A stretch of 64,000 nt of DNA from Rhodanobacter sp. C05 (GCF_002001165.1 NZ_MUNQ01000022.1:1-64000), one strand, 5' to 3'; shown: positions 34,006 to 43,262, counted from the stretch's first letter. A program made the numbers and translations. Notes: a model not told the origin generated them from the letters alone.

Positions 34006-36765
34006 TCAGCTGCGCTTGGGCGGTACCAGCCTGAGCTTGCTGACCGGAAGCTGCGGCTGATTCGGACATAGCAGGTGCAGGATCTCGTCCGCCTTCAGCG
34101 GATACGAATACAGGTAACCCTGCCCTTCGGCGCAGCCGGCGCGCAGCAGGAAATCATGCTGCGCCTCGGTTTCGATACCTTCCGCAATCGTGATCAGGCC
34201 AAGGCTCTTGGACATCGCCAGCATCGCCTCGGCAATCGCTGCATCATTGACGTTCCCGGGCAAACCGGTGACGAAGGAGCGGTCGATCTTCAGATAGGCC
34301 ACCGCCGGCAGCTTGAGATAGGCCATCGACGAATAGCCCGTACCGAAATCGTCGACGGCCACGTCGATGCCAAGCCCATGCAGGGTACGCATGGTGCGCT
34401 CGGTATCGTCGCCCAGCCGCAACATCGCGCTCTCGGTGATTTCCAGCAGCAGGCGCTTTGGTGACAGTTGGCGCGACTGCAGCGTGCGGCTGACGCCATC
34501 GACGAAGGCCGGGTGACCGAACCAGCGCGCCGAGATATTCACCGCTACGCGGATCGGCGGCATGCCGGCCAGATCCCAGACCTGGATCTGCGCGCATACC
34601 GCCTGCATCACCCATTCGTCGATGCGACGGATCATGCCCAGGCTTTCCGCCACCGGGATGAACTCGCCGGGCAGCACCTCGCCACGCTCCGGATGTTGCC
34701 AGCGCAACAGCGCTTCCACTGCCACGATGCGCCCGGTGCGCAATTCGATACTGGGCTGGTAGAGCAGATGGAATTCGTTGCGTGACAGCGCCTGCCGCAA
34801 CTCGCTGGCCAGCTGCAGGCGCCGGCGGGTATCGGCGTGCATCATCGGGGTGTAGAAGCGGAAGGTGTTGCGCTCTTCGGTCTTCGCCGTATACATCGCG
34901 GCATCGGCGTTGGCGATCAGCGTTGCCGAATCGATACCGTCCAGCGGATAGCCGGCCACGCCGATACTGGCACTGAGGACAACCTCGTAATCATCAACGA
35001 TCAGCGGCTCGGACAGCGTCGCCAGCAACCGGTTGACGATCGCCCGCGCATCCTCGCGCAGACTGAGCCGGTTGATCAGCACGGTGAACTCGTCGCCGCC
35101 GATGCGTCCGACCACATCGCTCTCGGACAACTGCCGGCTTATGCGATCGGCGACCTTGACCAGCAGGCGGTCGCCTATCGCATGGCTGTAGCTGTCGTTG
35201 ACGATCTTGAATGCGTCCAGATCGATGAACAGCACGACGACTGCCAGCCGCTCGCGCTCGGCGATCGCGATCGCGTCGCTGCAACGTCGCTCGAACTCTG
35301 CACGATTGACCAGCCCGGTCAGCGGATCGTGCCGTGCCAGATGCTCCAGCCGGTGCTGATGCAGCTTTGCCTCGTGGATATTGGTGAACACCGCGACGAA
35401 GTACAGCACCTGATTGTCCGTGTCGCGGATCGCGCTGATGCTGAGGTGTTCGGGATAGCTGCTGCCGTCGCTGCGTATGCTCTGCACTTCACCCAGCCAG
35501 TTGCGACCAGCGGCGATATCCTCCCAGATCGACTTCGGCAGGGGCTTGCCATCGGGCAAGCGGCGACTGTCGTCGAAACGTCTGCCTTGCAGCGCCTGGC
35601 AAGTGAAGCCGGTGATGTCCGTATGCGCCGCATTGGTCGAGATCACGCGGCGATCCGCGTCGGCGATGATCACGCCTTCGACAATGCTGGCCAGCGCCTC
35701 GGCGGCGACCCTGCGCTCCTGCTCGATCGCCACGCGCTCGGAAATATCGCGGATGATCGCCTGGCGTACCGGCAGGTCGCCCCAGGTGGCGAGACTCGTC
35801 TGCGTCTCCACCGGGCGCTTGATCCCGCCCAGTCCAAGCAGTGCGTTGGTGGCTGCGCGACCGGCTTGCTGCCCCGAGATCGACTGCACGAACAAATGGA
35901 CGAAGCGGTCACCGATCAGCTCATTGGCATCACGCCCGGTCCATGTCGATACCGTACGGTTGACGTCGAGTATTCGACCGGTCGTTTCATCAACCATCAC
36001 GATCGCATCGGCCGCGCTGTCGAACAGCAGCCGGTAGCGCTCCTCGGTACCGCGTACGCTGGCCAGGATGCGACGCGCCATTCTCAGCCACAGCAACATC
36101 GCGATGCATGCCGCCCCCAATACACTGCCGAACAGGATCTCACTGACCCAGGATGCGCCACGCGCGATCTCGACCGAGAAAATATTGGTGCGCGGCCCGA
36201 TGTAACTGTTGAGCGTATAAATTCGATCGCGCTGGCGAGTCAGTTCGACATTCGACAAGCCAGTGCCCGCGTGGGCAGCCTGTACTTGCCGTGCAATGTC
36301 AGCTAGCTCGGCAATCGCGTCGTCCGTCGAGTACCACGCCCGCAGTGCCTCGTTGATATGCGGCGCAGCAGGAAAATGATCGAGTATGAAAATCATCCCG
36401 GGTATGGCTGCGGGTATCACGCTGCCACGCTTGAATGCCTGCACCACTTTTTCATGGTCAAAGCTGCCTGACGCAATGGCATCCCGTGCCCAGCGATCGG
36501 AATCAAGGATGACGTAATTGCGCCGGAAACTGGCGAGATCGGCAGCTTCGCCGCTGACCGCATAAGCATCGAGATCGATCACCGACTGCTTCTGGGCCTT
36601 GGACCAGAGACTCTCGCCGTTCAAGAACCCGGCGAGAGTGATCTGAACCTGCAGGGCTCCCCAGGTCAATGCCAGGATCAGCCCCACCATCGCCACCAAC
36701 GCATACACCAGTGGCATCAGGCGTCGTGACAGCGGTCGTTGCAGCGTGGTTTGCGCGTTACGCAT
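34006..36765 (-). CDS. membrane-bound PAS-GGDEF-EAL cyclic-di-GMP protein
   Basis: Likely turns over cyclic di-GMP. The 919-residue protein starts at MRNAQTTLQRPL, after AGAGG; in-frame ATGs 4-16 codons upstream are possible. Two membrane segments (about 18-42 and 195-220) enclose a periplasmic sensor of about 155 residues resembling a CHASE3-like helical domain. Two PAS domains follow (roughly 235-350 and 365-480). The GGDEF domain has an intact GGDEF signature at 556-560, and the EAL domain has EAL at 684-686 with DDFGTGYSS and a C-terminal AEGIET. Both active sites look complete, so it may be bifunctional. No I-site RxxD was checked exhaustively. Confidence 0.93.
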   Translation of the reverse strand: MRNAQTTLQRPLSRRLMPLVYALVAMVGLILALTWGALQVQITLAGFLNGESLWSKAQKQSVIDLDAYAVSGEAADLASFRRNYVILDSDRWARDAIASGSFDHEKVVQAFKRGSVIPAAIPGMIFILDHFPAAPHINEALRAWYSTDDAIAELADIARQVQAAHAGTGLSNVELTRQRDRIYTLNSYIGPRTNIFSVEIARGASWVSEILFGSVLGAACIAMLLWLRMARRILASVRGTEERYRLLFDSAADAIVMVDETTGRILDVNRTVSTWTGRDANELIGDRFVHLFVQSISGQQAGRAATNALLGLGGIKRPVETQTSLATWGDLPVRQAIIRDISERVAIEQERRVAAEALASIVEGVIIADADRRVISTNAAHTDITGFTCQALQGRRFDDSRRLPDGKPLPKSIWEDIAAGRNWLGEVQSIRSDGSSYPEHLSISAIRDTDNQVLYFVAVFTNIHEAKLHQHRLEHLARHDPLTGLVNRAEFERRCSDAIAIAERERLAVVVLFIDLDAFKIVNDSYSHAIGDRLLVKVADRISRQLSESDVVGRIGGDEFTVLINRLSLREDARAIVNRLLATLSEPLIVDDYEVVLSASIGVAGYPLDGIDSATLIANADAAMYTAKTEERNTFRFYTPMMHADTRRRLQLASELRQALSRNEFHLLYQPSIELRTGRIVAVEALLRWQHPERGEVLPGEFIPVAESLGMIRRIDEWVMQAVCAQIQVWDLAGMPPIRVAVNISARWFGHPAFVDGVSRTLQSRQLSPKRLLLEITESAMLRLGDDTERTMRTLHGLGIDVAVDDFGTGYSSMAYLKLPAVAYLKIDRSFVTGLPGNVNDAAIAEAMLAMSKSLGLITIAEGIETEAQHDFLLRAGCAEGQGYLYSYPLKADEILHLLCPNQPQLPVSKLRLVPPKRS

Positions 36766-36833
36766 CGTACCTCTTTCCATCATGGCCAATACGTTGAGGA
36801 TGCATGCCCGCAAACTTGCCCTGACCGCATCTG

Positions 36834-37610
36834 TCAGGCGGCAACCTCGCTCAGCGCCTCCAGATAGCGACGCGCCTCGATGCAGCGATCCATGCTGATA
36901 CGCATGCTGGTATAGCTTCGCTTGATGCAGTCACCGATGTGTGTCACTTCGTCGGCGGCCGGTGTCATGCCCATCAATGTACAGACTATCTCCAGAGCCT
37001 CCCAGGGATGGGTGTCGTCATAGGCTGCATGCAACTGCAGCCAGCGCAAACTGCCAACCCGGTCCTTTGCCGGAAAGCTTTCAGCATAGGTTTTACTCTC
37101 ATAGACGCGTTGCGACCACTCTCCCGTAGCTCCTTCAACGGCATAGTTGGTGGCCGCGATGCTGGCTGCCAGGCTGCCTCCGGTGCAGATCTCCTCGCAC
37201 CAGTCGGCAAGTGTCCCGGTACCGTGGGGCGCCCGGCCATGCAGAACCTCCTCGCGCGAGACACCTGCACCCTCGGCCCAGTTGAGCCAGTATTCGGCGT
37301 GGTTCTGTTCGACGCGGATGTTACGCACCAGCCAGCGTCGAGCAAGATTGTCGCCTGGACTGCGGCCAAAACGGGTCTTGAGCAGACTCAGCGCCATGTA
37401 GGCGGGAAACCGCTCGATCACAGGCCAGATGCCCACCATGAAATTGGTCGTGGACGCATGGCTGAGGGAGGCTTTCCTCATCATGTCCCACATCTCATGG
37501 CGCACCACGCTTTGCTTGGTGCTTTCGCAATCGGTCACCATGTCCTGGGCCCATTGTGGGTAGCTGGTCAGTTCGGTCAATGCACCGGTACGTTCAAAAT
37601 GCGTGTTCAT
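36834..37610 (-). CDS. undA: UndA-like non-heme di-iron fatty-acid decarboxylase (1-alkene forming)
   Basis: 258 residues from MNTHFERTGAL after AGGAAA; the upstream extension to 37964 is rejected. The fold class is the heme-oxygenase-like di-iron (HDO) family. The metal-ligand set is complete and in order: E101 and H104 (VEQNHAEYW), E159 (NYAVEGATGEW), then H194, D198 and H201 (LHAAYDDTHPW). From memory, Pseudomonas UndA uses ligands at these same positions, and blocks such as ARRWLVRNIRVE and HPWEALEI also match it. UndA converts medium-chain fatty acids such as laurate to terminal alkenes (1-undecene) with O2. The gene stands alone, 68 bp upstream of the GGDEF-EAL gene on the same strand. 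A different HDO activity cannot be excluded. Confidence 0.82.
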   Translation of the reverse strand: MNTHFERTGALTELTSYPQWAQDMVTDCESTKQSVVRHEMWDMMRKASLSHASTTNFMVGIWPVIERFPAYMALSLLKTRFGRSPGDNLARRWLVRNIRVEQNHAEYWLNWAEGAGVSREEVLHGRAPHGTGTLADWCEEICTGGSLAASIAATNYAVEGATGEWSQRVYESKTYAESFPAKDRVGSLRWLQLHAAYDDTHPWEALEIVCTLMGMTPAADEVTHIGDCIKRSYTSMRISMDRCIEARRYLEALSEVAA

Positions 37611-37964
37611 TTGATTTTCCTCGCGGTTGGACTTCATGTGGGTTACTGCCTTGCTTGACTGGCACGGGAGCCCCCTGTGCCCAGCCATCCCCCGGCATCG
37701 GGAGGTGATGCCGGAAATCCTGGATTTCGTGTTCCGTGCGTCGTGCCGCCTGGACTGGATGTCCGTACGATTCCCGGCGTCCGCATTTCGAAACCAACGG
37801 TGGTTCCATGGACGACCAGCGTAACGCCGCTCCGCCGGCCACGAGAGTGAAGGTCCTGCTTCACTGGGCTGCTGTCTGGATACCGTGCCGCATTCCGGGC
37901 AGCTGCATTCCAGCCATTGAACCGATCGTCGACAAGGCATCTCCGTCAACTGGGCAATAACCAC
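37611..37964. other. gene-free region upstream of undA
   Basis: No ORF with a plausible start and family character was found here on either strand. It should hold the undA promoter, reading leftward. Together with the ArsR remnant that follows and the empty 38168-38303, it looks like a decayed stretch. Confidence 0.5.
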
Positions 37965-38167
37965 CAGATTTCCAGGATGCCGGCCAACTCGGCGCCGCGT
38001 TCGCCACGCCCACTCGTCGCGCCATCTTCACGCGCCTCGGCAGTGGCCAAACCTCGGTCACGAGCTGGCGCAGACGTTCGACATCACAAAGAAACAGCCC
38101 GCCGTTGTCACGCCACGGCTACGGCGTCGAAGCACGGTTCGACAAACTCGATGCCATGTTGCAGTGA
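37965..38167 (+). pseudogene. ArsR-family HTH regulator remnant with frameshifts
   Basis: Reading frames joined by shifts give an ArsR winged-helix protein. One frame reads ATPTRRAIFTRLGSGQTSVT and is followed, after what looks like one missing base near 38062, by ELAQTFDITKKQPAVV in the next frame. A third frame then reads SRHGYGVEARF and ends DKLDAMLQ-stop (stop 38165-38167). These correspond to the usual DPTRRAI..L, ELA..F..S..AVS.HL and RFD.L segments. A stop lies just upstream in the first frame and the wing region is missing, so the gene is dead. It is distinct from the intact ArsR gene at 59331. Confidence 0.65.
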
Positions 38168-38303
38168 ACAGCATCGCCGAATCCACTGTGAGACATGACA
38201 GGCAGCACGCAGCTGACCCTGCGCCACAGCGTGAGGGATCAGACTGGATTCCGAAGGTCGCCGCAGGCTGGCCTCTGCGTCTCAGCGAGCGGCAGCGGAT
38301 ACA

Positions 38304-39077
38304 TCAAGTGGAGGGCTTGGGCGTGCCCGTTGCCAGCGTCAGTACTGCGTCGAGCGTGCTGTCACCCTCATTGCCGAACAAGGAATGTGATTCCTCGGTG
38401 TGCCGCGACATCACCACCAGACGCGTTCCGACGGTACGCAACTCGTAACTGGACGTGCTGCCCAACTCGATTCCGATCAGCATCTTGCGCCCCTTGATCT
38501 CGACGGTTTCTTTCACTGCGACCGGCACGCCGTCGGCACCGAGCCAGACACTCAATTGCCCGCTGTAGTGCTTGATCGTCATCTGCTTGCTGGCCGATGG
38601 CGGCAATGGCACGTCGAACATCAGGACATGCGCAGGCTTGCCGTCATGCATCTCATCGCGCTGGCTGGAGAATGTGGCGCCGTCGAGCTTGTGCTGCAGC
38701 TCGGGTGCGAAGTCCAGCATCGGTTGCACGTTCACCGGACTGAGTTTTCCCAGCAGATCCGCGATCGGCGTGGGTGCATCCTTGTTTCTTGCATGTGCTG
38801 CAGCTTCCTGCGCGGAACGCTGCAGCAAGGCCGGTGAAAAGCCCATCTGCAGACCTTCCGCATCGCTCGTCACGCTGATCTGCACCTGCGCATGCGTGCT
38901 CTTAGCCGCGTCGTCGCTGTCATGCACCGTGCTGCTCACGCTCGCCATGGCGGCCAATGGCTGGTCGGCGCGCAGGCGCGTCAGCGTGCTGCGCAGATCG
39001 GGAACCGGATCGGCGTGTATCGCCGATGCCGCCAGCAAGCCCAGGGCAACCATCAACCACAGTGCAGCATGCTTCAT
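38304..39077 (-). CDS. secreted protein of unknown function
   Basis: Not recognised. The 257-residue precursor starts MKHAALWLMVALGLLAASAIHA, a clean Sec signal peptide probably cut after the AHA-like site near residue 22. The start is preceded by GGAGGG-like sequence; the longer reading from 39245 is rejected. The mature part has no cysteines and no membrane segment. Beta-rich stretches (AHVLMFDVPLPP, QLSVWLGADGVPVAVKETVEIKG) suggest an outer-membrane-associated or LolA-like beta fold. It lies 76 bp downstream of the SDR gene on the same strand. Confidence 0.8.
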   Translation of the reverse strand: MKHAALWLMVALGLLAASAIHADPVPDLRSTLTRLRADQPLAAMASVSSTVHDSDDAAKSTHAQVQISVTSDAEGLQMGFSPALLQRSAQEAAAHARNKDAPTPIADLLGKLSPVNVQPMLDFAPELQHKLDGATFSSQRDEMHDGKPAHVLMFDVPLPPSASKQMTIKHYSGQLSVWLGADGVPVAVKETVEIKGRKMLIGIELGSTSSYELRTVGTRLVVMSRHTEESHSLFGNEGDSTLDAVLTLATGTPKPST

Positions 39078-39153
39078 GAAACCCTCCCTAGTCATGCGCG
39101 AACAAAAAGCCGACCACGGCCGGCACGATCTGGTTTCGTGCAACAGCAAACGG

Positions 39154-39822
39154 TCATGCGCGCCCCAGCGCACCGATATCCACCGTTTCCAGCACAGTCT
39201 TGGGCGCACCGCGACGAGCCACGGCCAACATCGCACGACCGACAATCTGCGTGCTCAAGACCCTATTCGGCATCAGCACGCGCAGCAGCGGCAGCAGAGG
39301 TCGTGCCAGCAGGTAGAACCAGCGATAGGAATCCGTCTTGGAACGGATGCCGTGCAACGGCTGGATGATGCCGGGACGGAGCACGTACACCGCCTCGAAA
39401 GGCAGGCGTTGCAACGCATTTTCGAGCCGTCCGCGCACTCGTGCCCACATCACCTTGCCTGCCTCGCTGCCATCCGCACCGGCACCGGAAACATAGACAA
39501 ACGTCATCTGCGGGTTGAGTCGGGCCAGCGTCTGTGCAGCGGCCATGGTGAGCTCGTAAGTAAGCCGCGTGTACTGCGCTTCCGCCATGCCGGACGAGCT
39601 CACGCCGATGCAGAAGAAGCATGCATCGAAATTCACGAGATCCGCTTCGATGGCGCTGTAGTCGAACAGATCCGCATGCACCAGCTCGCGCAGCTTGGGA
39701 TGCTGCTGGCCGGTCGCGGTGCGGCCGATCGTCTGCACCAGCGCCACGTCATCGGCAAGCAGAGATTCGCGCAACGCACCCTGGCCAACCATGCCGGTTG
39801 CGCCGAACAGCAAGACGTTCAT
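39154..39822 (-). CDS. atypical SDR/NAD(P)-binding oxidoreductase
   Basis: 222 residues starting MNVLLFGATGMVGQGAL, a dinucleotide-binding Rossmann start (GxxGxxG). DACFFCIGVSSSGM, TFVYVSGAGAD and YVLRPGIIQP fit the atypical SDR or HTATIP2-like group that acts on or senses NADPH. The classical YxxxK pair is not evident, so catalysis is uncertain. The upstream ATG at 39900 is rejected, because the Rossmann strand must be at the N-terminus. It is flanked by the secreted protein gene and the flavin oxidase gene on the same strand. Confidence 0.83.
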   Translation of the reverse strand: MNVLLFGATGMVGQGALRESLLADDVALVQTIGRTATGQQHPKLRELVHADLFDYSAIEADLVNFDACFFCIGVSSSGMAEAQYTRLTYELTMAAAQTLARLNPQMTFVYVSGAGADGSEAGKVMWARVRGRLENALQRLPFEAVYVLRPGIIQPLHGIRSKTDSYRWFYLLARPLLPLLRVLMPNRVLSTQIVGRAMLAVARRGAPKTVLETVDIGALGRA

Positions 39823-39918
39823 GCTTCGATTCCTTGAGCCGCGCCTGGACAAGCCACAGGATAGATCGTAGCCGCGCGAACCGAGCCGTGCTCGTTGCAA
39901 AAAAACGCCCCGTCTGCT

Positions 39919-41754
39919 CTATCGACCTTGCAGTCGCCTGAATCCGTCCGCACTCCACGCCTCACTTCCAACACCATGATGGACGAAAAAGAGGCCGGCG
40001 GGGTCGTACTTGTGCTTCACCGCGGCAAGCTTCGGATAGTTCGTGCCCCAGAACGAGGTTTGCCAGTCGCGTTCGAAATAGTCGCTCTCCGAAACGTAGG
40101 AGCCCGCCGCAGGCGCCACACGCATCAACTCTTTCATCGCCATGCCGATACCCGCAGCATCGTCCCGGGCTGACGCCAGATCGGGCCCGGGGCCAGACAT
40201 CCCGGGAAATGCGGGCGGACCTTCCGCCGCAATGATGGCCAGCGCGAAGGCATCCAGTACGGCCGGATTGGTCGCCGTATCTTTCGCGGCAGTGATTTCG
40301 CCCGCGGATGCACCCGCCAGCCCCTTGTTGAAATGGAAAGCCATCTGCCAATGACGCGTGCTCGCGAATACGGCGTCGACCAGTGCCGATTGCCGATCCT
40401 TGTGCAGCAGCGACGCGGGCATCCACGCTGATTTGTAGCCGTGCAGGAACTGTCCCACCTGGCCTTGATCACCTGCCCAAAGCACATGGTCCCTGGGTGC
40501 ACCGGGTCGGTCGTCCGCGACCATGATGCCCGGTGCGTGCTGCCGGAAAAATTCGGCGTCCCAGAAATGCCTGGCCGGTATGGCCAGCACCTGGACCGGG
40601 CTGGCAAAGGAATATTCCTTGCGCGCATGCACCCAGTCGAGGAATGGTGCCCAGATCTTTTCCACCTGCGGCTGACTCAGGCCCTGGAACACCATGGAGA
40701 TACGCAAGATGTTGTCGGTCCGGAAAACCATCTGCTCGCCCCAATGCGGATTGAACAAGTCGCTCTGATAGAAGCTGATCGCCTTGGCAATCAACGCCCG
40801 GTAAGCGTCATCCGATGCCGCCTTGATCGCTCCAAACACCCCGCCGAAGAATTCGGGCAATTCACGTGTGCGCAAGGTCAGCCGCGTGACCACACCCAGG
40901 CTGCTGCCGCCACCGCCCTTGATTCCCCAGAACAGGTCCGGGTTGGTGCAGGCATTGGCGATGCGCACCTTGCCATCGGCCGTGACGATCTCCGCTTCCA
41001 GCAATCCTGCCGCCGCCATACCGTAGTTTTTCGAGAAACTGCCAAAACCGCCGCTCTGGATCAGGCCGGCAACACCGACCGTGGTGCAGCCGCCGCCCTG
41101 CACGTAGCGTCCGCCGCGGGTCGTCACGGCGTCATAGGCGTCGATCCACATCGCGCCGGCACCCACCGTCACTGCAGGCTGTGGCGCCTGCCTGCCCGCG
41201 CAACCCTGGCCGACGAAAGCATCGTGCAAGCTGGCGTCATTCATGTGCCGCGTCCAGATCAGCAGAGAATCGGCCGAATCGGAGGTGCCCTGGTAACTGT
41301 GCCCGCCGCCCTTGACCACGAGGCGCAGGCGATGGTCGCGGGCGAAATTGACGGCGGCGACCACATCGGCCGTGCTTTCGGCGGCGACGGCATAGGCACT
41401 CGGCTGCGAGGTCCAGGCATCGACCCAGCCACTGGTCTGGGTCAGTGCTGGCTGGTCACCGATGTAATACGGATTTTTCAGGTGTTTGAGCGCCTCGCTG
41501 CAGCCTGCGCCAATGGGCGTCATGCCGCAGCCAGCGAACGGCGACTCCAGCTTGAGCAAGCGCCCACCCACATCCCGCTTCAGTTCATCCCAGCGGGCAA
41601 CCGATGGCCACGCCGGGTCCCCCGGCCGCACGCGGGAACGCGAACCGGCAGCGATCACGGCCTGCCCGGCCCATGCCGGCGCGAACATCCGCGGCAACAC
41701 GGCTGGCAGGAACGGAATCGCGATCGCGGCCTTCAACAAGTCTCTTCGGTTCAC
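39919..41754 (-). CDS. Tat-exported FAD oxidase with BBE domain
   Basis: 611 residues starting at GTG (41754) with GGAG upstream; this places a twin-arginine signal NRRDLLKAAIAIPFLP exactly at the N-terminus. The mature part is a PCMH-type FAD-binding oxidase. GGGHSYQG supplies the histidine and GGGCTTVG the cysteine that carry bicovalent 8alpha/6 flavin in berberine-bridge-like enzymes. SGGFGSFSKNYG follows. The C-terminal BBE signature is NYPKLAAVKHKYDPAGLF. Substrates of such enzymes are sugars, alcohols or alkaloid-like compounds; here it is unknown. The N-terminal 120 residues before the FAD domain are longer than usual. Confidence 0.88.
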   Translation of the reverse strand: MNRRDLLKAAIAIPFLPAVLPRMFAPAWAGQAVIAAGSRSRVRPGDPAWPSVARWDELKRDVGGRLLKLESPFAGCGMTPIGAGCSEALKHLKNPYYIGDQPALTQTSGWVDAWTSQPSAYAVAAESTADVVAAVNFARDHRLRLVVKGGGHSYQGTSDSADSLLIWTRHMNDASLHDAFVGQGCAGRQAPQPAVTVGAGAMWIDAYDAVTTRGGRYVQGGGCTTVGVAGLIQSGGFGSFSKNYGMAAAGLLEAEIVTADGKVRIANACTNPDLFWGIKGGGGSSLGVVTRLTLRTRELPEFFGGVFGAIKAASDDAYRALIAKAISFYQSDLFNPHWGEQMVFRTDNILRISMVFQGLSQPQVEKIWAPFLDWVHARKEYSFASPVQVLAIPARHFWDAEFFRQHAPGIMVADDRPGAPRDHVLWAGDQGQVGQFLHGYKSAWMPASLLHKDRQSALVDAVFASTRHWQMAFHFNKGLAGASAGEITAAKDTATNPAVLDAFALAIIAAEGPPAFPGMSGPGPDLASARDDAAGIGMAMKELMRVAPAAGSYVSESDYFERDWQTSFWGTNYPKLAAVKHKYDPAGLFFVHHGVGSEAWSADGFRRLQGR

Positions 41755-42126
41755 TGCGTTCTCCACGCTGTTGTCGCCAGTGCTCACTATCTGCCGCCCG
41801 AATCTCCCGATCCAGCCCCAGGTGACGGACGGAGCCTTGCCTGTGATCAAAGGTGGGCCCGTGGGACGAACAGCGGGAGAAAATGAACCTGAACGAGCGC
41901 AGCCGTGACAGTCGCGTGGTGAGGCCCTTGTCGCGCTTGCATCAGGCATGTCATGGAGCTTTCGCACACCGACAGTCCTGGGTGTCGGCAGTGGCCATGA
42001 GGCGATATCCAATCAAAAGAAGCCTCAGGCAGCCGAAGGTCATATATCGCGCGCAACACACATCGCCTATAAACGCTCGGCGCCCCCCACGCATCAGACC
42101 GACGTTATCCACCGGGAGTAGAAACC
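41755..42126. other. divergent promoter region, oxidase / GSGD-repeat protein
   Basis: 372 bp without a gene, between the flavin oxidase (leftward) and the repeat protein (rightward). A TATAAA at 42068-42073 could be a -10 element for the rightward gene, but no matching -35 was seen. GGGAG at 42115-42119 is the ribosome-binding site of the rightward gene. No repeats or small ORFs were recognised. Confidence 0.45.
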
Positions 42127-42963
42127 ATGCGCAAAACCATCCTTGCCTTGCTGCTGACGACGCTGCCTCTCGCGGCTGGCGCAGCAGAGTGCCGCTACAG
42201 CGCGCCGCGCAATGCGGATCTTGACGCCGCCGGCTTGAACAGCCTGCTGCTCAAGCTCGGCTCCACCGACCTGGACATCCGGAGCGTCGCGGGCCTGACC
42301 AAGGTCGAAGTACGCGGTACCGCCTGCGCCTCCGATGCATCGTGGCTGAAGGACTTGCAGGTCACCAGCAATCGCGATGGCGATCACGCCACGGTGGACA
42401 CGGAGCACGACCAGGGCCATATCAACATCAACCTGTTCGGTTCCAGCTACGCGTATCTGAAGTTGCAGGTCCGCGTACCAGCGTCGCTCGCCATCAACGT
42501 CGACAGCGGCTCCGGCGACGTCGATGCAAGCAACCTTGCGTCGCTGAATCTTGATTCCGGCTCGGGCGATCTGCTCGCCGACCATATCGCCGGAGCATTG
42601 ACCTTGAAACTCGGCTCGGCCGATGTGAAAGCGCAGCATGTCGGCAGCGTCAACCTGCATGAGACAGGCTCAGGCGACGTGCACGTCGACGATGTCCACG
42701 GTGACGTCCAGGCAGATCACGCCGGCTCCGGTGATCTTGTCTTCAGCAATGTGAGCGGCAGCGTCAACGTCGGCGCAACCGGCTCCGGCGACGTCACGCT
42801 CAACAACATCAGCCATGACGCGAAAGTCGGCAGCACTGGCTCCGGCGACGTCAACGCCGATGGCGTCGGCGGCAATTTCAGCGTGGGCGCCAGCGGCAGC
42901 GGCGACATCCACCATCAAAACGTCAAGGGCACCGTCAGCGTGCCGAAGAGTGACGATGACTAG
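42127..42963 (+). CDS. exported GSGD-repeat protein (DUF4097/DUF2807-like beta-helix)
   Basis: 278-residue precursor with signal peptide MRKTILALLLTTLPLAAGAA. From about residue 125 to 270 it contains eight copies of a short unit with core (S/T/A)GSGD(V/L/I) or LGSAD, spaced 16 to 21 residues apart, which should build a right-handed beta-helix. Such heads occur in DUF4097 and DUF2807 proteins of unknown or adhesive function. The end is acidic (KSDDD). Ribosome-binding site GGGAG is 8 bases upstream. It is divergent from the flavin oxidase. Confidence 0.82.
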   Translation: MRKTILALLLTTLPLAAGAAECRYSAPRNADLDAAGLNSLLLKLGSTDLDIRSVAGLTKVEVRGTACASDASWLKDLQVTSNRDGDHATVDTEHDQGHININLFGSSYAYLKLQVRVPASLAINVDSGSGDVDASNLASLNLDSGSGDLLADHIAGALTLKLGSADVKAQHVGSVNLHETGSGDVHVDDVHGDVQADHAGSGDLVFSNVSGSVNVGATGSGDVTLNNISHDAKVGSTGSGDVNADGVGGNFSVGASGSGDIHHQNVKGTVSVPKSDDD

Positions 42964-42992
42964 GTCGCGACATGGAGCCGTAGCGACTTTGA

Positions 42993-43021
42993 AATGTCCG
43001 CTTCGACACCAAGCGGACATT
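42993..43021 (+). terminator. hairpin downstream of the GSGD-repeat gene
   Basis: Perfect 11-bp inverted repeat (aatgtccgctt 42993-43003 with aagcggacatt 43011-43021), loop 7, starting 30 bases past the stop. No T-tract follows, so it may only protect the 3' end. The 240 bp between this hairpin and the next at 43263 shows no gene. Confidence 0.5.
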
Positions 43022-43262
43022 ATCGATCCGTAACGAAGCAATCCTGGACCGGCGCAGTTTCATCGCTAGGCAGCTCGAAGCAACGTTCTCGGCATCCCGC
43101 CCGAATTCGACAGTGGCAATCATCTGCATCCAAATGATGCCGACCATGGGGCAATCGCTGCGGCGATGGATATGCACATGTTGACCAAAAGCAACCGAGC
43201 AGCCGAGAGACACTTGACCTGGTGAGCGAACTGCTTGGTCCCTGCCAGCCTGCAGCAAAGTC

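Noticed and set aside
37917..38198. 93-aa open frame on the plus strand
   Set aside because: Ser/Arg-rich composition without family features; the neighbouring frames spell an ArsR remnant, so this one is a shadow.
42500..42900. Short regular direct repeats that could suggest a CRISPR-like array
   Set aside because: They are coding repeats of GSGD units inside one open frame, with varying spacing and no cas genes.
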